Assembly: GCF_016756775.1 (NCBI RefSeq)
Contig: NZ_JAERMU010000009.1
Coordinates: forward strand, 124,001-188,000
Length of the DNA: 64,000 nucleotides
DNA from: Dryocola clanedunensis subsp. sulfonylureivorans
Lineage (GTDB): Bacteria > Pseudomonadota > Gammaproteobacteria > Enterobacterales > Enterobacteriaceae
Reading direction: 5' to 3'
The notes beneath the pieces are model-generated. The model was not told the origin of the DNA, made no database searches, and was given only the letters and a program-made list of their open reading frames with translations. Of the stretch, positions 10,229 to 21,627 are shown piece after piece (the first letter of the stretch is position 1; every line of letters starts with the position of its first letter). Position numbers and translations under genes: made by a program.

Positions 10229-13036
10229 ATGCAGAACGGCGAAATGAAAGCCTGGCTGGATTCCTCTTACCTGGCGGGTGCGAACCAGTCCTGGATAGAG
10301 CAGCTCTATGAAGACTTCTTAACCGATCCTGACTCTGTTGATGCGCACTGGCGCTCAATGTTCCAGCAGTTACCTGGAACCGGAGCCAGACCGGATCAAT
10401 TCCATTCCAAAACACGTGATTATTTTCGTCGTCTGGCGAAGGATGCCTCACGTTACTCCACCGCGATTACCGATCCTGACACCGACGTTAAGCAGGTTAA
10501 AGTCCTGCAGCTGATTAACGCCTGGCGTTTCCGTGGGCATCAGGCGGCGAACCTCGATCCGCTGGGCTTGTGGCAACAGGATGCGGTGCCTGACCTTGAT
10601 CCTGCTTTCCATAACCTGACGGAAACAGACCTGCAAGAAACCTTCAACGTCGGTTCTTTTGCCAGCGGCAAAGAGACGATGAAGCTTGCCGATCTGATTG
10701 CTGCCCTGAAGCAAACCTACGGCGGCTCTGTCGGTGCGGAATACATGCACATCACCAACACCGAAGAAAAACGCTGGATCCAACAGCGTATCGAATCGGT
10801 TGTGGGTCACTCCACCTTTAGCGTGGAAGAGAAAAAACGTTTCCTGAGCGAGCTGACCGCAGCCGAAGGTCTGGAGCGCTATCTCGGTGCGAAATTCCCC
10901 GGTGCAAAACGCTTCTCGCTGGAAGGCGGCGATGCATTAGTCCCCATGCTCAAAGAGATGATCCGCCATGCGGGTAAGAGCGGCACGCGTGAAGTGGTTC
11001 TGGGCATGGCACACCGTGGCCGCCTGAACGTCCTGATCAACGTGCTGGGTAAAAAGCCGCAGGATCTGTTCGACGAGTTCGCAGGTAAACATAAAGAGCA
11101 CCTCGGCACCGGCGATGTGAAGTACCACATGGGCTTCTCATCGGATGTGGAAACCGAAGGGGGGCTGGTTCACCTGGCGCTGGCGTTTAACCCGTCGCAC
11201 CTGGAAATCGTCAGCCCGGTGGTTATCGGTTCAGTGCGTGCGCGCCTTGATCGTCTGGAAAAACCAGGTATCAATCAGGTTCTGCCGATCACCATTCACG
11301 GTGACGCAGCGGTTGCCGGCCAGGGCGTTGTTCAGGAAACCCTGAACATGTCCAAGGCGCGTGGTTACGAAGTGGGCGGCACCGTTCGCATCGTTATCAA
11401 CAACCAGATTGGTTTCACCACGTCCAACCCGCTGGATGCGCGCTCCACGCCATACTGTACCGATATCGGTAAGATGGTGATGGCGCCGATCTTCCACGTC
11501 AACGCTGACGACCCGGAAGCGGTAGCCTTCGTGACGCGTCTGGCGCTGGACTTCCGTAATACCTTTAAGCGCGACGTATTTATCGATCTGGTTTGTTACC
11601 GTCGCCATGGCCATAACGAAGCGGATGAGCCAAGCGCAACCCAGCCGGTGATGTACCAGAAAATCAAGAAACACCCGACGCCGCGTAAAATCTATGCGGA
11701 CCGCCTGGAGCAGCAAAAGCTGGCCACGCTGGAAGATGCCACCGAAATGGTGAACCTCTACCGTGACGCGCTGGATGCCGGTGAATGCGTGGTGGAAGAA
11801 TACCGCCCGATGAACATGCACTCCTTCACCTGGTCGCCATACCTCAATCATGAATGGGATGAAAGCTACCCGAATAAGGTTGAGATGAAGCGTCTGCAGG
11901 AGCTGGCTAAACGCATCAGCACGGCACCTGAAACCGTCGAACTCCAATCGCGCGTTGCTAAAATTTACAGCGACCGTCTGGACATGGCGAACGGCAACAA
12001 GAAATTTGACTGGGGTGCCGCTGAGAACCTGGCGTACGCCACGCTGGTTGACGAAGGCGTCTCTGTGCGTCTGTCCGGTGAAGATGCCGGTCGCGGTACG
12101 TTCTTCCACCGTCACGCTGTGATTCACAATCAGACCAACGGTTCGACCTACACGCCGCTGCAACACGTTCACAATAGCCAGGGCGAATTCAAAGTCTGGG
12201 ACTCCGTGCTGTCTGAAGAAGCGGTACTGGCCTTTGAATACGGTTATGCCACCGCTGAGCCACGCACCCTGACCATCTGGGAAGCGCAGTTCGGTGACTT
12301 CGCCAACGGTGCGCAGGTGGTTATCGACCAGTTCATCAGCTCCGGCGAGCAGAAGTGGGGCCGTATGTGTGGCCTGGTGATGCTGCTGCCGCACGGTTAC
12401 GAAGGGCAGGGACCAGAGCACTCCTCGGCACGTCTGGAACGTTACCTCCAGTTGTGTGCAGAGCAGAATATGCAGGTTTGTGTTCCTTCAACCCCGGCAC
12501 AGGTTTACCACATGCTGCGTCGTCAGGCGCTGCGCGGTATGCGTCGTCCGCTGGTAGTGATGTCACCGAAATCTCTGCTGCGTCACCCGCTGGCGGTTTC
12601 CACGCTGGATGAACTGGCGAACGGCACCTTCCAGCCAGCCATTGGCGAAGTTGACGAGCTGGATCCCGCTGGCGTGAAACGCGTAGTACTGTGCTCCGGT
12701 AAGGTTTACTACGATCTGCTTGAGCAGCGTCGTAAGAACGATCAAAAAGATGTCGCGATTGTGCGCGTTGAGCAGCTCTATCCGTTCCCACACCAGGCGG
12801 TGCAGGAAGCGTTGAAGCCATTTGCTCACGTGCATGATTTTGTCTGGTGCCAGGAAGAGCCGCTTAACCAGGGCGCGTGGTACTGCAGCCAACACCACTT
12901 CCGCGAAGTGATTCCATTCGGATCTGCCCTGCGCTATGCAGGCCGTCCGGCCTCTGCCTCACCGGCAGTAGGGTATATGTCCGTTCACCAGAAACAGCAG
13001 CAAGATCTGGTTAATGACGCGCTGAACGTCGATTAA
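10229..13036 (+). CDS. sucA: 2-oxoglutarate dehydrogenase E1 component
   Basis: The thiamine-diphosphate decarboxylase of the 2-oxoglutarate dehydrogenase complex; it makes succinyl-dihydrolipoate on SucB. It is 935 residues against 933 in E. coli. The N-terminal LDSSYLAGANQSWIEQLYEDF segment is the part that binds the E2 core. HGDAAVAGQGVVQETLNMS and the GFTTSNP region belong to the thiamine-binding domain. It lies 270 bases after sdhB and 14 bases before sucB in the same operon. Confidence 0.98.
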   Translation: MQNGEMKAWLDSSYLAGANQSWIEQLYEDFLTDPDSVDAHWRSMFQQLPGTGARPDQFHSKTRDYFRRLAKDASRYSTAITDPDTDVKQVKVLQLINAWRFRGHQAANLDPLGLWQQDAVPDLDPAFHNLTETDLQETFNVGSFASGKETMKLADLIAALKQTYGGSVGAEYMHITNTEEKRWIQQRIESVVGHSTFSVEEKKRFLSELTAAEGLERYLGAKFPGAKRFSLEGGDALVPMLKEMIRHAGKSGTREVVLGMAHRGRLNVLINVLGKKPQDLFDEFAGKHKEHLGTGDVKYHMGFSSDVETEGGLVHLALAFNPSHLEIVSPVVIGSVRARLDRLEKPGINQVLPITIHGDAAVAGQGVVQETLNMSKARGYEVGGTVRIVINNQIGFTTSNPLDARSTPYCTDIGKMVMAPIFHVNADDPEAVAFVTRLALDFRNTFKRDVFIDLVCYRRHGHNEADEPSATQPVMYQKIKKHPTPRKIYADRLEQQKLATLEDATEMVNLYRDALDAGECVVEEYRPMNMHSFTWSPYLNHEWDESYPNKVEMKRLQELAKRISTAPETVELQSRVAKIYSDRLDMANGNKKFDWGAAENLAYATLVDEGVSVRLSGEDAGRGTFFHRHAVIHNQTNGSTYTPLQHVHNSQGEFKVWDSVLSEEAVLAFEYGYATAEPRTLTIWEAQFGDFANGAQVVIDQFISSGEQKWGRMCGLVMLLPHGYEGQGPEHSSARLERYLQLCAEQNMQVCVPSTPAQVYHMLRRQALRGMRRPLVVMSPKSLLRHPLAVSTLDELANGTFQPAIGEVDELDPAGVKRVVLCSGKVYYDLLEQRRKNDQKDVAIVRVEQLYPFPHQAVQEALKPFAHVHDFVWCQEEPLNQGAWYCSQHHFREVIPFGSALRYAGRPASASPAVGYMSVHQKQQQDLVNDALNVD

Positions 13037-13050
13037 TTAAAGGATAAAAA

Positions 13051-14277
13051 ATGAGTAGCGTAGATATTCTTGTTCCTGACCTGCCTGAGTCCGTTGCCGA
13101 TGCGACCGTTGCAACCTGGCATAAAAAACCGGGTGATACCGTTACCCGCGACGAAGTGCTGGTAGAAATCGAAACTGACAAAGTGGTACTGGAAGTACCG
13201 GCGTCGGCAGATGGTATTCTGGATGCGGTGCTGGAAGATGAAGGCACCACCGTGACTTCTCGTCAGATTCTGGGCCGCCTGCGCGAAGGCAACAGCTCCG
13301 GTAAAGAGACCTCGGCAAAAACAGAAAGCAAAGAGTCCACCCCGGCACAGCGCCAGCAGGCTTCCCTGGAAGACCAAAACAACGACGCGCTCAGCCCGGC
13401 AATTCGCCGTCTGATCGCCGAGCACTCCCTTGACGCCAGCGCTATTAAAGGCAGCGGCGTAGGCGGTCGTATCACCCGTGAAGATGTGGATAAGCATCTG
13501 ACTCAGGCGAAAGCGGCGCAGCCAGCACAGGCTAAAGCAGAGGCAGAAAGCAAAGCACCGGTTGCACCACTGGCCGGCCGCAGCGAAAAACGTGTCCCTA
13601 TGACTCGTCTGCGTAAACGTGTTGCAGAGCGTCTGCTGGAAGCGAAAAACTCCACCGCCATGCTCACCACCTTCAACGAAGTGAACATGAAGCCGATCAT
13701 GGAACTGCGCAAGCAGTACGGTGAATCCTTCGAGAAACGTCACGGCGTGCGTCTGGGCTTCATGTCCTTCTACATTAAAGCGGTTGTTGAAGCGCTGAAA
13801 CGCTACCCGGAAGTGAATGCTTCCATTGATGGCGATGATGTTGTTTACCATAACTACTTCGATGTGAGCATCGCGGTGTCCACGCCGCGCGGCCTGGTGA
13901 CGCCAGTACTGCGTGATGTTGACACTCTCGGCATGGCTGATATCGAAAAACGCATCAAAGAGCTGGCTGTTAAAGGCCGTGACGGCAAGCTGACCGTGGA
14001 AGAGCTGATCGGTGGCAACTTCACCATCACTAACGGCGGCGTGTTCGGTTCCCTGATGTCTACCCCGATCATCAACCCGCCGCAGAGCGCGATCCTTGGG
14101 ATGCACGCCATCAAAGATCGTCCAATGGCGGTCGACGGTAAAGTAGAGATCTTGCCAATGATGTACCTGGCGCTCTCCTACGATCACCGTCTGATCGACG
14201 GGCGTGAGTCCGTGGGCTATCTGGTGGCAATTAAAGAGCTGCTGGAAGACCCAACTCGTCTGCTGCTGGACGTGTAG
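13051..14277 (+). CDS. sucB: Dihydrolipoyl succinyltransferase, E2o
   Basis: Core acyltransferase of the 2-oxoglutarate dehydrogenase complex. The 408 residues compare with 405 in E. coli. Domains in order: a lipoyl domain with the target lysine at residue 44 ([12 protein letters not shown]), an Ala/Gln-rich linker, a peripheral subunit-binding domain near 110-150 ([11 protein letters not shown]), a second linker, and the catalytic domain ending in [10 protein letters not shown] with the active-site His. The ribosome site AAAGGA precedes the ATG. Confidence 0.98.
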   Translation: MSSVDILVPDLPESVADATVATWHKKPGDTVTRDEVLVEIETDKVVLEVPASADGILDAVLEDEGTTVTSRQILGRLREGNSSGKETSAKTESKESTPAQRQQASLEDQNNDALSPAIRRLIAEHSLDASAIKGSGVGGRITREDVDKHLTQAKAAQPAQAKAEAESKAPVAPLAGRSEKRVPMTRLRKRVAERLLEAKNSTAMLTTFNEVNMKPIMELRKQYGESFEKRHGVRLGFMSFYIKAVVEALKRYPEVNASIDGDDVVYHNYFDVSIAVSTPRGLVTPVLRDVDTLGMADIEKRIKELAVKGRDGKLTVEELIGGNFTITNGGVFGSLMSTPIINPPQSAILGMHAIKDRPMAVDGKVEILPMMYLALSYDHRLIDGRESVGYLVAIKELLEDPTRLLLDV

Positions 14278-14297
14278 TTGTAAAGCATCACCTGCCC

Positions 14298-14329
14298 TGT
14301 AGGCCGGATAAGCGTAGCGCCATCCGGCA
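14298..14329 (+). repeat. REP palindrome between sucB and sucC
   Basis: The unit GCCGGATAAGCGTAGCGCCA followed by TCCGGC forms the imperfect stem typical of enterobacterial REP sequences. It sits inside an operon, where such elements commonly affect 3-prime mRNA stability. Confidence 0.85.
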
Positions 14330-14390
14330 AGAAACCGCACCGGTCTACAGGTTTGAAGATAACGATTACCCTGAAGGATGGATAGAACTC

Positions 14391-15557
14391 ATGAACTTAC
14401 ACGAATATCAGGCGAAACAATTGTTTGCTCGGTATGGTTTACCGGCACCAGTCGGTTACGCCTGCACCACACCGCGTGAAGCCGAAGAAGCTGCCTCTAA
14501 AATTGGCGCAGGTCCGTGGGTGGTAAAATGTCAGGTTCATGCCGGTGGCCGCGGTAAAGCGGGCGGCGTGAAAGTGGTCAACAGCAAAGAAGACATTCGT
14601 GCTTTTGCTGAGCACTGGCTGGGCAAACGTCTGGTGACCTACCAGACAGACGCTAACGGCCAGCCGGTACACCAGATCCTGGTTGAAGCGGCGACCGACA
14701 TTGATAAAGAGCTGTATCTGGGCGCGGTAGTTGACCGTAGCTCTCGTCGCGTGGTCTTCATGGCTTCCACCGAAGGCGGCGTGGAAATCGAGAAAGTTGC
14801 GGAAGAAACCCCACACCTGATTCATAAAGTTGCTCTTGATCCGCTGGCTGGCCCAATGCCGTACCAGGGACGCGAGCTGGCATTCAAACTGGGTCTGGAA
14901 GGTAAGCAGGTTCAGCAGTTCACTAAAATCTTCATGGGCCTGGCAAATATCTTCCTGGACCGTGACCTTGCGCTCATCGAAATCAACCCGCTGGTTATCA
15001 CTAAGCAGGGCGATCTGATCTGCCTCGACGGCAAGCTGGGCGCGGATGGTAACGCACTGTTCCGCCAGCCAGAGCTGCGCGAAATGCGTGACCCAAGCCA
15101 GGAAGATGCTCGTGAGTCTCAGGCTGCACAGTGGGAGCTGAACTACGTTGCGCTGGATGGCAACATCGGCTGCATGGTTAACGGTGCGGGCCTGGCAATG
15201 GGCACCATGGACATCGTTAAGCTGCACGGCGGCGAACCGGCTAACTTCCTGGACGTTGGCGGCGGCGCAACCAAAGAGCGCGTGACCGAAGCATTCAAAA
15301 TCATTCTGTCAGACGACAAAGTGAAAGCCGTTCTGGTTAACATTTTCGGCGGCATCGTGCGCTGCGACCTGATCGCAGACGGCATCATCGGTGCGGTTGC
15401 CGAAGTGGGCGTCAACGTGCCGGTCGTCGTTCGACTGGAAGGTAACAATGCCGAACTGGGCGCGAAGAAACTGGCCGACAGCGGTCTGAACATCATTGCA
15501 GCGAAAAGTCTGACGGATGCAGCACAGCAGGTTGTTGCTGCCGTGGAGGGGAAATAA
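14391..15557 (+). CDS. sucC: Succinyl-CoA ligase (ADP-forming) subunit beta
   Basis: Makes ATP (or GTP) from succinyl-CoA together with SucD. It is 388 residues, identical in length to E. coli. The ATP-grasp domain is visible at the N-terminus ([13 protein letters not shown], then [17 protein letters not shown]), and the C-terminal CoA-ligase domain contains [11 protein letters not shown] and [10 protein letters not shown]. The stop overlaps the sucD start by one base. Confidence 0.98.
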   Translation: MNLHEYQAKQLFARYGLPAPVGYACTTPREAEEAASKIGAGPWVVKCQVHAGGRGKAGGVKVVNSKEDIRAFAEHWLGKRLVTYQTDANGQPVHQILVEAATDIDKELYLGAVVDRSSRRVVFMASTEGGVEIEKVAEETPHLIHKVALDPLAGPMPYQGRELAFKLGLEGKQVQQFTKIFMGLANIFLDRDLALIEINPLVITKQGDLICLDGKLGADGNALFRQPELREMRDPSQEDARESQAAQWELNYVALDGNIGCMVNGAGLAMGTMDIVKLHGGEPANFLDVGGGATKERVTEAFKIILSDDKVKAVLVNIFGGIVRCDLIADGIIGAVAEVGVNVPVVVRLEGNNAELGAKKLADSGLNIIAAKSLTDAAQQVVAAVEGK

Positions 15558-16429
15558 TGTCCATTTTGATCGATAAAAACACCAAGGTAATTTGCCAGGG
15601 CTTCACCGGCAGCCAGGGGACTTTCCACTCCGAGCAGGCGATTGCCTACGGTACGCAGATGGTTGGCGGCGTGACGCCAGGCAAAGGCGGTACTGAGCAT
15701 CTGGGTCTGCCGGTCTTTAATACTGTGCGCGAAGCTGTAGACGCGACGGGGGCTACCGCCTCTGTAATTTACGTTCCGGCTCCGTTCTGCAAAGACTCTA
15801 TTCTGGAAGCTATCGACGCGGGCATTAAGCTTATCATCACCATCACCGAAGGCATCCCGACGCTGGATATGCTGACCGTGAAGGTGAAGCTGGATGAAGC
15901 TGGCGTGCGCATGATTGGGCCAAACTGTCCGGGCGTTATCACCCCAGGCGAATGCAAAATCGGCATCATGCCGGGCCACATTCACCTGCCGGGCAAAGTG
16001 GGCATCGTTTCCCGCTCAGGGACGCTGACTTATGAAGCGGTTAAGCAGACTACAGATATCGGTCTGGGCCAGTCCACCTGTGTGGGCATCGGCGGTGACC
16101 CGATCCCAGGCTCTAACTTCATTGATATCCTGAAAATGTTCGAGGAAGATCCGAAGACGGAAGCCATCGTGATGATCGGTGAAATCGGCGGCAGCGCGGA
16201 AGAAGAAGCGGCAGCCTACATTAAAGATCACGTCACCAAGCCGGTTGTGGGTTATATCGCGGGTGTTACCGCGCCGAAAGGCAAGCGCATGGGCCACGCA
16301 GGTGCCATCATCGCAGGCGGTAAAGGTACGGCGGATGAGAAATTCGCAGCCCTGGAAGCCGCAGGCGTGAAAACCGTTCGCAGCCTTGCGGACATCGGCG
16401 AAGCGCTGAAAGCCATTCTGCCTCAGTAA
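15557..16429 (+). CDS. sucD: Succinyl-CoA ligase (ADP-forming) subunit alpha
   Basis: Binds CoA and carries the phosphohistidine intermediate. The 290 residues compare with 289 in E. coli. The CoA-binding Rossmann fold begins with [21 protein letters not shown], and the phosphorylated histidine lies in the [16 protein letters not shown] motif about 45 residues from the end. It is the last gene of the sdh-suc operon; a strong terminator follows 31 bases after the stop. Confidence 0.98.
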   Translation: MSILIDKNTKVICQGFTGSQGTFHSEQAIAYGTQMVGGVTPGKGGTEHLGLPVFNTVREAVDATGATASVIYVPAPFCKDSILEAIDAGIKLIITITEGIPTLDMLTVKVKLDEAGVRMIGPNCPGVITPGECKIGIMPGHIHLPGKVGIVSRSGTLTYEAVKQTTDIGLGQSTCVGIGGDPIPGSNFIDILKMFEEDPKTEAIVMIGEIGGSAEEEAAAYIKDHVTKPVVGYIAGVTAPKGKRMGHAGAIIAGGKGTADEKFAALEAAGVKTVRSLADIGEALKAILPQ

Positions 16430-16459
16430 TCTTACTAATAATAAATGTTCGACATGGTT

Positions 16460-16484
16460 GGCCACCCTTTGGGTGGCCTTTTTT
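16460..16484 (+). terminator. Terminator of the sdh-suc operon
   Basis: An 8-bp stem GGCCACCC/GGGTGGCC with a TTT loop is followed by six T. The short 3-prime UTR from the sucD stop to here is where E. coli makes the SdhX (RybD) small RNA. Confidence 0.93.
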
Positions 16485-17237
16485 GTTTCTGGGAGTTCAG
16501 TGGAACAAAAATCCATCTATATCATCATTTTCTCCGCGTAATGGTCACCAGTTACCCATCTGAAACAGGTAGTTTGCCTGGTTTTTCATTGCGCTAACCC
16601 TATCAAAAGCAATGCTTTGTTAATTTATTTATTGCGAAAAGTAACCTGGTTGTAAATTTCATTTGTAAATAAGAGAACCTACAGGGAAATAGCGTGAGAT
16701 GATTAACAGCCGTGGAAACGCGGGTGGCGAAAAATGGTATTCGAACCATAGTTGAGATGAATAGCATTTATTTCTGCCTGGCCGGAAATTCTTAACTTTG
16801 GCGCAGGTTTAAAAACACCTTATTAACAATGCGTTTACCAATACTTCCTAAAATAAACGTAATTAACAAGGCTTGAATAAATTGCGCCAGATCAATATCT
16901 AAGGCTGGCGTGCAGGGCTACAAAAGGGGTAAATTGTCGCGGATCAAAGTAGCGGGATCACGACATTTTCGCTATAAATTGATCACTGTCGAGAAACGTA
17001 AAAAACCCTTAGCAAATACCTATTTATCGTAAGGGAATTGCAGGGTAATATATTTGCGGATTATTTTAGGCTTTTATTAACGTATTTGTAACCTTTCACC
17101 TTTTGTCGTCACATTTGAATGAAATGTGAGGGCAAAGAGAAGTCTGGAAGCGAATGTTTTTGTATTAGGGCATGCGTTGTGGTGCGTCATACGGCGAACC
17201 ACGGTCGGAGTCTTCATGCGAAGAGCAAGGAGTCAAG
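16485..17237 (+). promoter_or_regulatory. cydA upstream control region
   Basis: There are 753 bases without a gene; E. coli K-12 has mngRAB on this side of sucD. The segment is AT-rich and holds two good matches to the ArcA motif WGTTAATTAW: TGTTAATTTA at 16618-16627 and, on the minus strand, TGTTAATTAC at 16859-16868. ArcA activation of cydAB is known in E. coli. The last 70 bases before cydA can form a two-stem leader structure (17170-17219). I could not fix a promoter. Confidence 0.6.
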
Positions 17238-18806
17238 ATGTTTGATATTGTCGAGCTATCGCGCTTACAGTTTGCCTTGACCGCGATGTACCACTTCCTG
17301 TTTGTGCCGCTGACGCTGGGTATGGCGTTCCTGCTGGCCATCATGGAAACGGTTTACGTCCTGTCAGGTAAACAAATTTATAAAGATATGACCAAGTTCT
17401 GGGGCAAGTTGTTTGGTATCAACTTTGCGCTGGGTGTGGCTACTGGTTTAACCATGGAGTTCCAGTTCGGGACTAACTGGTCTTACTATTCACACTATGT
17501 GGGCGACATTTTTGGTGCGCCTCTGGCTATTGAAGGCCTGATGGCATTCATGCTTGAGTCCACATTCGTTGGTCTGTTCTTCTTCGGCTGGGATCGCCTG
17601 GGTAAAGTTCAACACATGGCGGTGACCTGGCTGGTAGCATTAGGCTCCAACCTTTCCGCATTGTGGATTCTGGTGGCGAACGGCTGGATGCAAAACCCGA
17701 TCGCTTCCGACTTCAACTTCGAAACTATGCGCATGGAGATGGTTAGCTTCTCCGAACTGGTGCTTAACCCGGTCGCTCAGGTGAAATTCGTTCACACTGT
17801 GGCAGCAGGTTACTGTACTGGCGCAATGTTTATCCTCGGCATCAGCTCTTACTATCTGCTAAAAGGGCGTGACACAGCATTCGCAAAACGTTCCTTCGCC
17901 ATCGCGGCAAGCTTCGGCATGGCGGCGGTGTTGTCCGTTATCGTGCTGGGTGATGAGTCTGGCTATGAAATGGGTGACGTGCAGAAAACCAAGCTGGCCG
18001 CGATTGAAGCGGAGTGGGAAACCCAACCGGCTCCGGCCTCCTTTACGCTGTTTGGTATTCCCGATCAGGATAAGCAGGAAAACCATCTGTCCATCCAGAT
18101 CCCTTATGCACTGGGTATCATCGCAACGCGCTCTGTCGATAAACCTGTGACGGGTCTGAAAGACCTTCTGGTACAGCACGAAGAACGTATTCGTAATGGT
18201 ATGAAGGCTTACAGTCTGCTTGAGCAACTGCGCTCCGGCTCAGCCGATCAGTCCGTTCGTGATGACTTCAATGCGATTAAGAAAGATCTTGGCTATGGCC
18301 TGTTGCTGAAACGCTATACCCCGAACGTCACGGACGCGACGGAAGAGCAGATTCAGCAAGCCACCAAAGACTCAATCCCACGCGTTGCGCCGCTGTACTT
18401 CGCGTTCCGTATCATGGTGGCGTGCGGCATCCTGATGCTGTTCATCATCGGCGTCTCCTTCTGGACGGTTTGTCGTAACCGTATCGGTGAGAAAAAATGG
18501 CTGCTCCGTGCCGCGCTGTACGGTCTGCCTCTGCCATGGATTGCAGTAGAAACCGGCTGGTTCGTTGCCGAGTATGGTCGTCAACCCTGGGCGATTGGTG
18601 AAGTACTACCGACCGCTGTGGCGAACTCGTCACTGACGGCGGGCGACCTCATCTTCTCAATGTTGCTGATTTGCGGTCTGTACACGCTGTTCCTGGTGGC
18701 GGAACTGTTCCTGATGTTCAAGTTTGCTCGCCTTGGGCCGAGCAGCCTGAAAACAGGGCGCTACCATTACGAACAGTCTACTGTGGCTACTCAGCCGGTA
18801 CGCTAA
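17238..18806 (+). CDS. cydA: Cytochrome bd-I ubiquinol oxidase subunit I
   Basis: Quinol-oxidising subunit of the high-affinity oxygen reductase in the inner membrane. It is 522 residues, identical in length to E. coli CydA. His19 (haem b595 ligand) is in [13 protein letters not shown], and the extended Q-loop follows mid-protein. A longer in-frame start at 17172 is rejected: 17238 has an AAGGAG ribosome site and gives the family start [10 protein letters not shown]. It is the first gene of cydABX-ybgE. Confidence 0.98.
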   Translation: MFDIVELSRLQFALTAMYHFLFVPLTLGMAFLLAIMETVYVLSGKQIYKDMTKFWGKLFGINFALGVATGLTMEFQFGTNWSYYSHYVGDIFGAPLAIEGLMAFMLESTFVGLFFFGWDRLGKVQHMAVTWLVALGSNLSALWILVANGWMQNPIASDFNFETMRMEMVSFSELVLNPVAQVKFVHTVAAGYCTGAMFILGISSYYLLKGRDTAFAKRSFAIAASFGMAAVLSVIVLGDESGYEMGDVQKTKLAAIEAEWETQPAPASFTLFGIPDQDKQENHLSIQIPYALGIIATRSVDKPVTGLKDLLVQHEERIRNGMKAYSLLEQLRSGSADQSVRDDFNAIKKDLGYGLLLKRYTPNVTDATEEQIQQATKDSIPRVAPLYFAFRIMVACGILMLFIIGVSFWTVCRNRIGEKKWLLRAALYGLPLPWIAVETGWFVAEYGRQPWAIGEVLPTAVANSSLTAGDLIFSMLLICGLYTLFLVAELFLMFKFARLGPSSLKTGRYHYEQSTVATQPVR

Positions 18807-18821
18807 GACAGGAGTCGTCAA

Positions 18822-19961
18822 ATGTTAGATTATGAAGTATTGCGTTTTATCTGGTGGCTGTTGATTGGCGTACTGCTGATTGGCTTTGCAGTGACCGATG
18901 GGTTCGACATGGGGGTGGGGATGCTGTCACGCATCATCGGCCGCACCGATGTTGAACGTCGTATCATGGTTAACTCCATCGCACCACACTGGGACGGCAA
19001 CCAGGTCTGGCTCATCACCGGGGCTGGCGCACTGTTTGCCGCCTGGCCAATGGTTTACGCTGCGGCGTTCTCCGGCTTCTACATAGCGATGATTCTGGTA
19101 CTGGCTTCTTTGTTCTTCCGCCCGGTGGGTTTCGACTACCGTTCGAAGATCGAAGACGTGCGCTGGCGTGGCATGTGGGACTGGGGCATCTTCATCGGTA
19201 GCTTCGTGCCGCCGTTGGTCATCGGCGTGGCGTTCGGCAACCTGCTGCAGGGCGTGCCGTTCCATTTAGATGAGTATCTGCGCCTGTACTACACCGGCAA
19301 TTTCTTCCAGCTGCTGAATCCGTTTGGTCTGCTGGCCGGTATCGTGAGCGTGACTATGATCCTGACTCAGGGGGCGACTTATCTGCAGATGCGTACGGTG
19401 GGTGAGCTTCACCTGCGTTCACGCACTGCAGCGCAAATCGCCGCGCTGGTCATGATGGTCTGCTTCGCACTGGCTGGTGTCTGGGTGATGTACGGCATTG
19501 ATGGTTACGTGGTGACCTCCGAGCTGAACCATCACGCGGCTTCGAATCCGCTGACTAAAGAAGTCGCTCGTCAGGCTGGTGCCTGGATGGTGAACTTCAA
19601 TAACATGCCGATTCTGTGGCTCGTCCCTGCACTGGGTGTGGTTCTGCCTCTGTTTACGATTCTGATGTCGCGTCTTGAGAAAGGTGCCATGGCGTTCGTG
19701 TTCTCATCACTGACCGTGGCCTGCGTTATCCTGACTGCCGGTATTGCTATGTTCCCGTTCGTGATGCCTTCCAGCACCATGATGAACGCTAGCCTCACTA
19801 TGTGGGATGCAACATCAAGCCAGCTGACGCTGAACGTAATGGTTTATGCCGCTGCGGTATTTGTTCCGATCATTCTTATCTACACCAGCTGGTGTTACTG
19901 GAAGATGTTCGGTCGAATCACCAAAGAGCATATCGAAAGCAACACCCACTCTCTGTACTAA
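18822..19961 (+). CDS. cydB: Cytochrome bd-I ubiquinol oxidase subunit II
   Basis: Membrane partner of CydA, needed for haem assembly and proton uptake. It is 379 residues, as in E. coli, with about nine hydrophobic spans. The conserved TDGFDMGVG motif, with Asp26 and Asp29, lies in the first helix. It starts 15 bases after cydA with ribosome site CAGGAG. Confidence 0.98.
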   Translation: MLDYEVLRFIWWLLIGVLLIGFAVTDGFDMGVGMLSRIIGRTDVERRIMVNSIAPHWDGNQVWLITGAGALFAAWPMVYAAAFSGFYIAMILVLASLFFRPVGFDYRSKIEDVRWRGMWDWGIFIGSFVPPLVIGVAFGNLLQGVPFHLDEYLRLYYTGNFFQLLNPFGLLAGIVSVTMILTQGATYLQMRTVGELHLRSRTAAQIAALVMMVCFALAGVWVMYGIDGYVVTSELNHHAASNPLTKEVARQAGAWMVNFNNMPILWLVPALGVVLPLFTILMSRLEKGAMAFVFSSLTVACVILTAGIAMFPFVMPSSTMMNASLTMWDATSSQLTLNVMVYAAAVFVPIILIYTSWCYWKMFGRITKEHIESNTHSLY

Positions 19962-19975
19962 GTAAGGAGCTGATT

Positions 19976-20089
19976 ATGTGGTACTTTGCATGGATTCTGG
20001 GAACGCTGCTTGCCTGTGCGTTTGGCATCATTACCGCCCTTGCGCTTGAGCATGTGGAAGCATCGAAAGCCGGTAAAGAAGAAAGCTGA
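19976..20089 (+). CDS. cydX: Cytochrome bd-I accessory subunit CydX
   Basis: A 37-residue single-span peptide that stabilises the bd-I haem centres. The sequence begins MWYFAWILGTLLAC and ends with a charged tail, closely matching E. coli CydX (also 37 residues). The ribosome site AAGGAG lies 9 bases upstream. The stop overlaps the ybgE start as TGATG. It is short enough to be missed by length-filtered gene calls. Confidence 0.97.
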   Translation: MWYFAWILGTLLACAFGIITALALEHVEASKAGKEES

Positions 20090-20382
20090 TGGAAGCAGTT
20101 ATCGCAAAGTTATATGCGGTAATGGATAAGAGCCCTTTAAGGGCTCTTTCCTTGATCATGGCCCTGGCGCTGGCCGGCTGTATCTTCTGGGACCCATCGC
20201 GCTTCGCCGCAAAGACCAGTGAACTGGCTATCTGGCACGGTTTTTTGTTGATGTGGGCGGTATGCGCAGGCGTGATTCATGGCGTGGGTTTTCGTCCCCG
20301 TAAGGCTCTTTGGCAGGGGCTTTTTTGCCCGCTCATTGCGCAGTTGACGCTGCTGGCAGGACTCCTCTTCTTCTTCGCCTGA
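20089..20382 (+). CDS. ybgE: Cyd operon membrane protein YbgE
   Basis: 97 residues, the same as E. coli YbgE, with two or three hydrophobic segments and the conserved cores FWDPSRFAAKTSELAIWHG and AGVIHGVGFRP. It is always linked to cydAB; no biochemical role is established, and an accessory role in bd oxidase is inferred from context. It is translationally coupled to cydX. Confidence 0.94.
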   Translation: MEAVIAKLYAVMDKSPLRALSLIMALALAGCIFWDPSRFAAKTSELAIWHGFLLMWAVCAGVIHGVGFRPRKALWQGLFCPLIAQLTLLAGLLFFFA

Positions 20383-20411
20383 AGCCCGCGTAAAAACATC
20401 TTTGTTTACCC

Positions 20412-20445
20412 AATATTTATAGGCTTTAACAAGCCTATAAATATT
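20412..20445 (+). repeat. Perfect 15-bp AT-rich hairpin between ybgE and ybgC
   Basis: The arm AATATTTATAGGCTT at 20412-20426 and its exact complement at 20431-20445 enclose a 4-base loop (TAAC). No T-run follows on the plus strand, so it is not a standard Rho-independent terminator. It lies between the end of the cyd operon and the tol-pal operon. Confidence 0.85.
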
Positions 20446-20529
20446 TACCTATCGTTTAATACAACCCATTCCCAACCCTCATCCTCTTGCGTATAGTAGC
20501 AACGTTCAAATGCACTACCGGGATGTAAA

Positions 20530-21617
<1,088 letters not shown>

Positions 21618-21627
21618 GGGGTAAGTC

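Noticed and set aside
13033-14340. Long open frame (435 codons) antisense to sucB
   Set aside because: Explained by codon bias of sucB on the other strand; no ribosome site or family motif.
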